Of a DNA stretch of 11,258 bases, positions 6,101-11,258 are shown piece after piece. The DNA is from an uncultured Phycisphaerales bacterium (GTDB taxonomy: Bacteria; Planctomycetota; Phycisphaerae; Phycisphaerales; UBA1924). Location: assembly GCA_937891445.1 (NCBI GenBank), contig CALAFV010000047.1, positions 1 to 11,258 of the forward strand, read 5' to 3'. The notes under the pieces are model-generated. The model had not been told where the DNA came from. It saw nothing but the letters and a program-made list of their open reading frames with translations, and searched no databases. Each line of letters opens with the position of its first letter. Positions within the stretch are counted from its first letter, which is position 1. A program made the translations under genes and the position numbers.

Positions 6101-9100
6101 TCTTGGCGTCGGTGACGTCGCGGCCGACGGCCTGGATCTCGACGGTGCGGCCGCCGATGTCGGCGATGGGGCGGCGGGACCAGGCGATCCAGCGGCGGCG
6201 GCCGGAGGCGTCGGCGAGAGCGGTCTGGGCTCGCGGGCCGGTGGGCTCGGCGCCGGGGGCGCAGAGGGCGGCGGCGAAGTGCTCGGCGTCGGCAGGGTCG
6301 GCGGCGGAGGAGAGCGGGCCGCCGACGATCTGTTCGCGGCGACGACCGAAGAAGCGGCAGAAGGCGTCGTTGGCGAAAGTGACCTCGCCCTCGGGGGTGT
6401 AGCGGCAGACGAGTTCGGCCTGGCCCTCGACGACGGCGCGGTAGCGGGCCTCCTGGCGGCGCAGTTCCTCCTCGGCCATCTTGCGGGCGGTGATGTCGGT
6501 GACCATGGCGATGGCGCCGGCGACGCCGCCGCGCTCGTCGCGGACGGGGGCGGTGGAGACGAGCGTCCACACGGGCGTGCCGTCCCGCCTGCGGAGGAGG
6601 AGGTCGTGCTCCTCCTGCACGCCGCGGCGGCGGCGCTCGGCGTGGAGGTCGGCCAGGGCGCCGTCGGCGCGCGACGCGTCGTCCATGAACTCGCGGATGG
6701 GCCGGCCGAGCATCTCGTCGGGGGCGTAGCCGAGCATCTCGGCCATGCGGGCGTTGACGAAGGTGGTGCGCCCGGCGGCGTCGGTGGTCCAGACGCCCTC
6801 GTGGGCGGTCTCGACGATCAGGCGGTAGCGGGCCTCGCTCTCGCGGAGGGCGTCCTGAGCGCGGCGCTGCTCGGAAATGTCGCGGACGATGGCGAGGACC
6901 TCGTCCTGGCCGCAGGGGGCGACGCGGACCTCCCAGAAGCGCGGCGAGTCGTCGGAGCCGGCGCTGTAGGAGTACGTCTGGACGCGGCCGGTGTCGAGGG
7001 CGGCCTGGATGGCGCGCTCGCAGGGCTCGGCGAGGTGAGGCGGGAGGACGTCAACGCAGCGGCGGCCGAGGAACTCCTCGGGCGGGCAGAGCAGGATGGC
7101 GCCGTCCGGGGCGTGGTAGTCCACGTAGGTGCCGTCGCGGCGCATGCGGAACATGCAGTCGGGGACGGCCTCGAGGATGGCGCGCTGGCGGGCCTCGCTC
7201 TCGCGGAGGGCGTCCTCGACGCGGCGGCGGTCGGTGATGTCGGTGATGGAGCCGATCATGCGGCGCGCGCGGCCGTCGGGGTCGCGCTCGACGACGCGGC
7301 CGCGGGAGAGGACCCACTTGTATTGGCCGCCGCGGGTGCGGAGGCGGTACTCGGCCTCGTAGCGCTCGGTGGCGCCTTCGATGGCGGCGTGCCGCGCGGC
7401 CTGGACGCGCCGGCGGTCGTCGGGGTGGATGAGGTCTTCCCAGCGATCGTCCGGGGCGGGGTAGCGCGGGTCGTAGCCGAGCAGCGTGGCCCAGCCGGGG
7501 CTGAAGGTGGTGCGATCGGCGGCGATGTTCCAGTCCCAGATGGGATCCACGACGGCCTCGAAGACCTGGCGGAGGCGCTCCTCGCTGCGGCGGAGGGCCT
7601 CGTCGGCGAGGCGCTGGTCGGTGATGTCCTCGGCGAGGCCTGCGGTGCGCGAGGGGCCGCCGTCGGGGGCGCGGACCGGGAAGGAGCGGTCGCGGATCCA
7701 GCGGACGGCGCCGTCGGGGCGGATGATGCGGTACTCGTTGACCTGGGGGACCCGGTCCTGAGTGAGGATGAGGGTGCGCATCCTCTCGCGGTCTTCGGGG
7801 TGGATGGTGTCGATGAAGGCCGGGGCGTTGGCGATGAGTTCCGCGACGGGGCGGCCCCAGATGCGCTCGTAGGCGCGGCTGACGTAGTCGAGGCGCTTGC
7901 CGGCGTCGGCGGAGAGCCAGAAGACGCTGTCGATGTTGTCGGCGATCTGCTGGAAGCGGATCTGGCTCTCCTGGAGGGCGTCCTGGGCGCGCTTGTGCTC
8001 GGCGATCTGGTTGCGCAGGTCGCGCGTGCGCTGCTCGACGAGGGCGCGGGCCTGGCGGCGGCTCATGCTGGTGAGGACGTTGGTGCAGAGCAGGGAGGTG
8101 ATCAGCAGACCGGTGACGAGCAGGGCCCAGGGCGCGGGGCCGCGGTCGAAGGGGTAGGCGGGGGCGCAGATGACCAGCCACGTGCGGCCGCCGACGGGAA
8201 GGCGGCCGCTGAAGAGGACGCCGTCGCGATCGGTGATGAGGGGCGGGCCGGCCTCGCCGTGCTCGGCGTGGACGTACAGCGCACGCTCGGGGAAGGCCTC
8301 GTCGTAGATGTGCAGATCGACGGCGCTGGGGATCGGGGCGCGAACGGCGCGCTCGATGAGTTGATCGACGGCGACGACGCCGACGATGACGCCCTCGACG
8401 TCGGCCGCGGAGGGCACAACGCCGGGTTCGGGCGTGAGCCGGCCGGTTTGAACCTGGGTGACGGGCAGGTAAGCGAGAACGGCGGCCTCGTCGCGAGAGC
8501 CCCGGTCGGAGATGCTGGGCAGGGGCTCGGTGAGGGCGAGATCGCCGGAGGCGATCGCGCGGCGGAGGGCGTCGGCGTGAGCCGGATCGCCGCCGGCGTC
8601 GAAGGCGCGCGGGAGGTTGAAGCCGTCGCGGCCGTGGGCGTACAAGACGGGGAAGTACTCGGGGCGGTCGGTGGCGGGCTCGAGCGCGCCGGTCAGGCCG
8701 GGGACGGTCTGGGTGATGGGCTCGCCGAGTTCGCTCTCGGCGAAGGCGCGGCGGCGCGCGGGGATGCGCGGGGCGTAGGCGAGCGCGGCGAGACCGGGGT
8801 GGCGGGCGAGAGCCTGGGAGGCGAAGGTCTCAAACTCGTGCTCCTCGACGAGTTCGGAGGCGTCGAAGAGGGAGCGGAGGGAGTGGACGACTTCGAACTG
8901 GGTCTCGACTTCGCGCTGGACGTCGGCGATGCGGCGCTGGGCGATGAGTTCGAAGCGGGCGCGCCAGCGCTCTTGCTCCCACTGACGCGCCAGAACGAAA
9001 CCGATGACCGTGAGGGTGAGGCCGACGAGCGCGACCGCGGCGGTGGCGGCCCAGGCGCGCCGGCCTTCGCCGGCGCGGGGGGCGGCGTCGAGGCCGGGGC

Positions 9101-9173
9101 CGGCCATGTTGGCATCGGGGGGCCCCGTGTGCGGATCGGGTGGCCCGTCGTGCCGCTGAGCAGCAGCGTTCAT
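3105..9173 (-). CDS. CHASE domain, 11-PAS, HWE-type sensor histidine kinase
   Basis: This 2,022-residue protein has transmembrane helices at about 41-62 and 348-368 enclosing a periplasmic CHASE ligand-binding domain (about 75-330; ARHPGLAALAYAPRI at 123-137). A short coiled linker leads to eleven PAS domains beginning near residues 405, 533, 662, 783, 911, 1037, 1171, 1299, 1426, 1552 and 1674, each ending in a D-[IV]-[TS] motif and, for the first nine, an ALRxSExRYR-like linker. IHPDD/IHPED-type motifs in PAS 1, 2, 7 and 9 suggest the PAS_3 class. The kinase core has the phospho-accepting His in ELDHRVKNNL (H1802), the HWE N-box LHELATNASKYGALS (H1893, N1898), the W1933-E1934 pair and GFGTELIE (1948-1955). 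A Pro/Arg-rich tail follows 1985. It should autophosphorylate and pass phosphate to a separate regulator, as no receiver domain is attached and none is nearby. The ATG at 9173 has GAGGTG 6 nt upstream. The signal is unknown. Confidence 0.96.
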   Translation of the reverse strand: MNAAAQRHDGPPDPHTGPPDANMAGPGLDAAPRAGEGRRAWAATAAVALVGLTLTVIGFVLARQWEQERWRARFELIAQRRIADVQREVETQFEVVHSLRSLFDASELVEEHEFETFASQALARHPGLAALAYAPRIPARRRAFAESELGEPITQTVPGLTGALEPATDRPEYFPVLYAHGRDGFNLPRAFDAGGDPAHADALRRAIASGDLALTEPLPSISDRGSRDEAAVLAYLPVTQVQTGRLTPEPGVVPSAADVEGVIVGVVAVDQLIERAVRAPIPSAVDLHIYDEAFPERALYVHAEHGEAGPPLITDRDGVLFSGRLPVGGRTWLVICAPAYPFDRGPAPWALLVTGLLITSLLCTNVLTSMSRRQARALVEQRTRDLRNQIAEHKRAQDALQESQIRFQQIADNIDSVFWLSADAGKRLDYVSRAYERIWGRPVAELIANAPAFIDTIHPEDRERMRTLILTQDRVPQVNEYRIIRPDGAVRWIRDRSFPVRAPDGGPSRTAGLAEDITDQRLADEALRRSEERLRQVFEAVVDPIWDWNIAADRTTFSPGWATLLGYDPRYPAPDDRWEDLIHPDDRRRVQAARHAAIEGATERYEAEYRLRTRGGQYKWVLSRGRVVERDPDGRARRMIGSITDITDRRRVEDALRESEARQRAILEAVPDCMFRMRRDGTYVDYHAPDGAILLCPPEEFLGRRCVDVLPPHLAEPCERAIQAALDTGRVQTYSYSAGSDDSPRFWEVRVAPCGQDEVLAIVRDISEQRRAQDALRESEARYRLIVETAHEGVWTTDAAGRTTFVNARMAEMLGYAPDEMLGRPIREFMDDASRADGALADLHAERRRRGVQEEHDLLLRRRDGTPVWTLVSTAPVRDERGGVAGAIAMVTDITARKMAEEELRRQEARYRAVVEGQAELVCRYTPEGEVTFANDAFCRFFGRRREQIVGGPLSSAADPADAEHFAAALCAPGAEPTGPRAQTALADASGRRRWIAWSRRPIADIGGRTVEIQAVGRDVTDAKIAEEALRRSEEFNRRLIDAIPGGLVVVGADGSLLRTNRIADEFFGMPAEEVTKLRADDFAGSTFRDDGSPMPIEEYPAMQCLATGQPAGPTTIGVRRRDGEIAWGVFRAVPVSPDEGGRPDAVAVMFLDITERRRIEEAHRAGEERYRLVAEQTGQLIYDYDLDTGRIVWVGAIADVTGYTPEQFAAVDAETWSGMIHPDDRANTLEALARARADGQQFRTEYRFRRADGSYADILDNGVFIRDQSGVPRRMLGTMQDITQAKRREAALAQSESLYRLLAENATDMIARLTPAGEYLFASPASRALLGYEPDDLRGRVVFDLCESEDADLLRQAHQAVLASPDPEVFRYRARRGDGRPIWLETTARAVRDPSGQVHEIVSVSRDITARMKADRELRASEERFRSLSICSPVGIFMADPGGRLTWVNPRLQEIAGFTFDDALGDGWFASVHPDDRAWLAELWRGAAAAASPAAAEARFQHADGSVRWVRAAASPMFSDAGELIGHVGAVEDVTDRRLAERALRDSEERYRRLVESSPDGIAVHQEGRFVFVNAAGLRLFGAADPGDIIGRPVWDVIDQASRPEVQDRLRRLRDGDNATPPLDERLVRLDGTSFDAEAAASSCVYEGRPAVQVVIRDITARKSAEQRLRFQASVLSQVDDAVVAVDPAGRVTYLNAAAARAYGVAIDDVLGRPASDLFTTQWLNPQDEGRAADALRRRGRWEGLSIHVKRSGERIYVESAVSILRDEQGRDAGTLSVIRDVTERIRSEQRQALMMAELDHRVKNNLAAVLSIADHTIRSSSSLKEFSESFQGRIRALARMHHVLARGRWQGAVLGELAKHTLEPYGARVVAHGPEVTLPARAASPIAMALHELATNASKYGALSTHEGSVTVTWTIHEREPGEPPLLRLRWEESGGPPVVEPQRRGFGTELIEGGIAYELRGNVAITWRPEGLVCDMAIPLEPESDRLTPPEFPTPPAAPPPVTTRTAPAPPRRTRRDPS
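6828..6856. repeat. 29-bp direct repeat, copy 1 (linker of PAS 3/4)
   Basis: This 29-bp stretch is identical to 7188-7216, exactly 360 bp (120 codons) away in the same reading frame. It encodes the DALRESEAR linker between the third and fourth PAS domains of the kinase. Identity including third codon positions points to duplication or conversion of a PAS-linker unit. Confidence 0.8.
7188..7216. repeat. 29-bp direct repeat, copy 2 (linker of PAS 2/3)
   Basis: Second copy of the 29-bp repeat, encoding the DALRESEAR linker between the second and third PAS domains. The flanking PAS domains themselves are clearly diverged, so only the linker remains identical. Confidence 0.8.
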
Positions 9174-9205
9174 GCATGCACCTCGTTCCCACCCCCCGGT
9201 TTGAG

Positions 9206-9222
9206 CCGCCCGCGTCGGGCGG
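9206..9222. promoter_or_regulatory. Hairpin in the kinase leader
   Basis: CCGCCCG (9206-9212) and CGGGCGG (9216-9222) are exact complements around a 3-nt loop, 32 nt upstream of the kinase ATG. It could stabilise the leader or affect expression; no T-run follows on either strand. Confidence 0.35.
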
Positions 9223-9299
9223 GCGCTCGCCTTGTGCCCGGCCGGGAGTTTCCTCGGGGTTGTCCCGGGCCCGGCGGGCTACTTTCCTACCTGCACGGT

Positions 9300-9327
9300 A
9301 TTGTCGCGCTCCACGAACGTGTTGCAA
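9300..9327 (-). promoter_or_regulatory. Candidate promoter of the sensor kinase gene
   Basis: On the minus strand TTGCAA (9327-9322) and GACAAT (9305-9300) are separated by 16 bp, in a locally AT-richer patch of a very GC-rich region. A start near 9293 would give a leader of about 120 nt. Moderate match to the sigma70 consensus, seen by eye. Confidence 0.4.
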
Positions 9328-9370
9328 TGGGGCCGGGGCGGCCGGAGGGATGGGCCGGGCGGCCGGGCGC

Positions 9371-9406
9371 GGGGCGAGCGGGGCGGGGCGCGGGCCGGGG
9401 GGCGGG
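9371..9406 (+). promoter_or_regulatory. G-quadruplex-capable G-run block
   Basis: Six runs of three to six G on the plus strand (9371-9374, 9380-9383, 9385-9388, 9392-9394, 9397-9402, 9404-9406) are separated by 1-5 nt, which fits the common G3+N1-7 quadruplex rule. The block lies upstream of both divergent genes, about 45 bp behind the candidate kinase -35. G-runs are common in such DNA, so function is unproven. Confidence 0.45.
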
Positions 9407-9480
9407 AGCGGTCGGCCGCGGGAAAACGCGTGGGATGGGATCGCGGCGGGGGTATGCGCCCGGTGAGGGCGAGGGATCCC

Positions 9481-9486
9481 TAGACT
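9481..9486 (+). promoter_or_regulatory. Candidate -10 element (TAGACT) of the aldolase gene
   Basis: TAGACT matches the -10 consensus at T1, A2, A4 and T6. The same hexamer, followed by a similar CGCG context, occurs upstream of the next plus-strand gene at 10813-10818. No convincing -35 lies 16-18 bp upstream. Use of it would give an aldolase leader of about 75 nt. Confidence 0.3.
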
Positions 9487-9495
9487 TCGCGGCTG

Positions 9496-9519
9496 CCCCT
9501 TCAGACCGTTTGGAAGGGG
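9496..9519 (+). promoter_or_regulatory. Hairpin in the aldolase leader
   Basis: CCCCTTC (9496-9502) and GAAGGGG (9513-9519) pair exactly around a 10-nt loop, about 50 nt upstream of the aldolase ATG. No known riboswitch is recognised; a simple mRNA-stabilising stem is the modest reading. Confidence 0.35.
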
Positions 9520-9556
9520 GATTGGGGCGTTTTCACACCCGCCGCGCTTTTTCGCC

Positions 9557-9560
9557 GGAG
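9557..9560 (+). promoter_or_regulatory. Ribosome binding site of the aldolase gene
   Basis: GGAG lies 7 nt before the ATG at 9568. The start is also supported by the N-terminus MPTDIRAALGAEADSLL, which lines up with the start of E. coli FbaB. Confidence 0.6.
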
Positions 9561-9567
9561 TAGAGCC

Positions 9568-10674
9568 ATGCCGACCGACATCCGCGCTGCCCTGGGCGCC
9601 GAGGCCGATTCACTGCTGAACTACGAGTCGCGGACGGTGCCGCGGTCGAGCCTGCACCTGCCGGGTCCGGATTTCGTGGACCGGGTGGTGTCGATCACGG
9701 ACCGGCCGACGAGCGTGCTGCGGAACTTCCAGTTGCTGCTCAACAGCGGGCGGCTGGCGGGGACGGGGTACGTGAGCATCCTGCCGGTGGACCAGGGGGT
9801 GGAGCACTCGGCGGGAGCGAGTTTCGCGCCCAACCCGCAGTACTTCGATCCCGAGAACATCGTGAAACTCGCGATCGAGGGCGGGTGCAACGCGGTGGCG
9901 AGCACGTTCGGGGTGCTGGGGGCGGTGGCGCGGAAGTATGCGCACAAGATCCCGTTCCTGGTGAAGTTCAACCACAACGAGATCCTGTCGTACCCGAACA
10001 CGTACGACCAGACGCTGTATGGGAGCGTGCGGATGGCGTATGAGATGGGGGCGGTGGCGGTGGGAGCGACGATCTACTTCGGGTCGCCTGAGAGCCGGCG
10101 GCAGATCCAGGAAGTGAGCGCGATGTTCGAGGAGGCCCACAGCCTGGGGCTGGTGACGGTGCTGTGGTGCTACACGCGGAACAGCGCGTTCAAGGTCAAG
10201 GGGCCGGACGGCAAGAGCGTGGACTACCACGACGCGGCGGACCTGACCGGGCAGGCGGACCACCTGGGGGCGACGATCCAGGCGGACATCATCAAGCAGA
10301 AACTGCCGACCAAGAACGGCGGGTACGCGGCGCTGAACATGGGGGGCTCGAGTTACGGGAAGTGGGACAAGCGGGCGTACACCGAACTGGCCGGGAGCGA
10401 TGAGAACGGGCAGGGCGGGCACCCGATCGACCTGTGCCGCTACCAACTGATCAACGGGTACATGGGGCGGGTGCCGCTGATCAACTCTGGCGGCGAGAGC
10501 AAGGGGGCCAGCGACCTGCAGGAGGCGATCCGCACGGCGGTGATCAACAAACGCGCCGGCGGGATGGGGCTGATCAGCGGGCGCAAGGCGTTCCAGCGGC
10601 CGATGAAGGAGGGGGTGGCGCTGCTGCACGCGATCCAGGATGTGTATCTGGATAAGAGCGTGACGGTGGCGTGA
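9568..10674 (+). CDS. fbaB: Class I fructose-bisphosphate aldolase, FbaB/DhnA type
   Basis: This 368-residue cytosolic enzyme would cleave fructose 1,6-bisphosphate to dihydroxyacetone phosphate and glyceraldehyde 3-phosphate, and the reverse, by Schiff-base chemistry without metal. Recalled similarity to E. coli FbaB (350 residues) is high along the whole length: LRNFQLLLNSGRLAGTGY (51-68), SILPVDQGVEHSAGASF (70-86), FLVKFNHNEILSYPNTYDQT (130-149), AVAVGATIYFGSPESRRQI (162-180) and AVINKRAGGMGLISGRKAF (324-342). The Schiff-base Lys should be K243 in ADIIKQK, by homology; INSGG (305-309) and the GLISGRKAF loop (334-342) bind phosphate. Two small insertions relative to E. coli lie near 210-217 and 258-285. 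It is a single-gene transcript: own leader, and a strong terminator 48 nt after the stop. Codons end mostly in G. No key residue appears missing. Confidence 0.97.
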   Translation: MPTDIRAALGAEADSLLNYESRTVPRSSLHLPGPDFVDRVVSITDRPTSVLRNFQLLLNSGRLAGTGYVSILPVDQGVEHSAGASFAPNPQYFDPENIVKLAIEGGCNAVASTFGVLGAVARKYAHKIPFLVKFNHNEILSYPNTYDQTLYGSVRMAYEMGAVAVGATIYFGSPESRRQIQEVSAMFEEAHSLGLVTVLWCYTRNSAFKVKGPDGKSVDYHDAADLTGQADHLGATIQADIIKQKLPTKNGGYAALNMGGSSYGKWDKRAYTELAGSDENGQGGHPIDLCRYQLINGYMGRVPLINSGGESKGASDLQEAIRTAVINKRAGGMGLISGRKAFQRPMKEGVALLHAIQDVYLDKSVTVA

Positions 10675-10721
10675 GCGGAGGAAAGAGGGAAGAGGAAACA
10701 GGAAGCAGAAACAGAACAGGG

Positions 10722-10758
10722 CGCGGTCGGCTGGTGAGCCGGCCGCGTTTGTTTTTGT
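10722..10758 (+). terminator. Rho-independent terminator of the aldolase gene
   Basis: An 11-bp stem, CGCGGTCGGCT (10722-10732) with AGCCGGCCGCG (10737-10747) including one G-U pair, closes a 4-nt loop and is followed by TTTGTTTTTGT. This is the clearest terminator in the window. The 45 nt between the stop codon and the stem are almost entirely purine. Confidence 0.9.
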
Positions 10759-10812
10759 GGGGGAGGGGAGGAAGCGGCGGAGAGAACTCGGAACCGGATC
10801 GGGGGCCGGTTG

Positions 10813-10818
10813 TAGACT
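10813..10818 (+). promoter_or_regulatory. Candidate -10 element (TAGACT) of the last gene
   Basis: TAGACT ends 3 nt before the first of two adjacent GTG codons and 6 nt before the second. Transcription starting at the usual distance would begin at about the second GTG (10825), giving a leaderless mRNA, which would explain the lack of a clear Shine-Dalgarno sequence. No good -35 is seen. Confidence 0.3.
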
Positions 10819-10821
10819 CGC

Positions 10822-11258
10822 GTGGTGGATGCGCTTCCCGGCGAGACCTGGTGGTACTGGGCGGGAGTCGGCGTGGGGTGGTTGGCGCTGGCGGCGGGGG
10901 TGTGCCGGGCGCGGGCGATGGGGAGGCTCAGGGGAGGCAGGCTCGTGCGGGCAGTGGTGCTCGTGCACGGGGCGCTTGTGGTTGGGGTGGTCGCGGGGGT
11001 CGTTCCCTTGAGTTTGTGGCGGGTGTGGGCGGATGCGGGGTTGTGGTGGCCGTCGGCCGCGGAGTGGGCGTGGTGGTCCGGAGCGGCGCTGGCGGTGCTG
11101 GCGGGCGTGTGGCTGGCGCTGTGGGCGCTCGTGGGCGACCCGGCGCGCGGGCGGCGGCGGTGCCCGCGGTGCTGGTATGACATGGGCGGCGTGGGCGGGA
11201 CGGTCTGCCCGGAGTGCGGGTGCGATGCGCGGAGTGAGCGGCGTCTGGGGCGGACGCG
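10822..11258 (+). CDS. Three-helix membrane protein with C-terminal zinc ribbon, 3' end beyond right edge
   Basis: The frame is open from after a TAG at 10813 to the window edge, giving 145 codons from the GTG at 10822 (the GTG at 10825 is equally possible). Hydrophobic segments lie at about 10-27, 42-62 and 84-104. They are followed by Arg-rich residues and CPRCWYD...CPECGC (Cys 114, 117, 129, 132 and 134), a C-x2-C plus C-x2-C zinc ribbon on the cytosolic side by the positive-inside rule. Such CPRCWYD-CPECG knuckles recur in uncharacterised planctomycete membrane proteins, by recall. The gene follows a strong terminator, so it is its own unit. No function can be assigned; the ribbon may bind protein or nucleic acid. 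The start is uncertain because there is no clear ribosome site. Confidence 0.75.
   Translation, partial: MVDALPGETWWYWAGVGVGWLALAAGVCRARAMGRLRGGRLVRAVVLVHGALVVGVVAGVVPLSLWRVWADAGLWWPSAAEWAWWSGAALAVLAGVWLALWALVGDPARGRRRCPRCWYDMGGVGGTVCPECGCDARSERRLGRT

Larger units (their letters stand above)
9174..9567. other. 394-bp divergent intergenic region, kinase/aldolase
   Basis: No protein-coding frame is credible here. From left to right it holds the kinase ribosome site (GAGGTG, 9180-9185 on the minus strand), a 7-bp hairpin, a candidate kinase promoter, a G-run block, a TAGACT hexamer, a leader hairpin and the aldolase ribosome site. Both flanking genes must be controlled from here. Confidence 0.6.

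Noticed and set aside
7000..7200. LOV photoreceptor in PAS 3 (Cys in GRRCVDVL)
   Set aside because: The flavin-binding GxNCRFLQ signature is absent; a lone Cys at a similar place is not enough.
4476..9563. 1,695-codon open frame on the plus strand, antisense to the kinase
   Set aside because: Its translation is low-complexity Gly/Ala/Val/Asp with no domain or signal, as expected opposite a GC-rich gene. The minus-strand frame carries complete CHASE, PAS and HWE motifs.
10671..11180. 169-codon plus-strand frame after the aldolase
   Set aside because: It runs through the strong terminator and is Gly/Arg-rich; the frame starting at 10822 has membrane helices and the zinc ribbon.

Overview
This is a window of about 70% GC from what is most likely a member of the Planctomycetota, probably class Phycisphaerae. 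The inference rests on three things: an exported lectin ending in a PSPG variant of the PEP-CTERM sorting tail, a membrane protein with the CPRCWYD...CPECG zinc ribbon that is common in that group, and a very large multi-PAS kinase in high-GC DNA. No rRNA, tRNA, CRISPR array, transposase or phage gene was seen.

Layout. Four genes lie on the minus strand and read leftwards: a 2,022-residue sensor kinase (9173-3105), a secreted L-type lectin (2449-1571), a small membrane-anchored DUF4230-like protein (1411-746), and a membrane protein that overlaps its stop by 4 bp (GTGA, start 749) and runs off the left edge. On the plus strand lie a class I fructose-bisphosphate aldolase of the FbaB type (9568-10674), closed by a clear Rho-independent terminator, and a three-helix membrane protein with a zinc ribbon (GTG about 10822) that runs off the right edge. 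The kinase and aldolase are divergent across a 394-bp region that holds a candidate kinase promoter, a G-quadruplex-capable stretch and the aldolase leader. A 655-bp non-coding stretch separates the kinase stop from the lectin start and holds several inverted repeats.

How the genes relate. The GTGA overlap ties the DUF4230-like gene to its neighbour, so the two probably work together; their function is unknown. The lectin has its own leader and the kinase ends at a terminator-like inverted repeat, so these two need not be co-transcribed. The aldolase is a housekeeping gene of glycolysis/gluconeogenesis with no evident link to the rest. I do not see a multi-gene defence, metabolic or mobile system here. 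The points most worth a second look are the 11-PAS CHASE/HWE kinase, a flip in GC skew near 1.1-1.2 kb that does not follow gene direction, the structured leader of the lectin gene, and the uncharacterised GTGA-coupled membrane pair.
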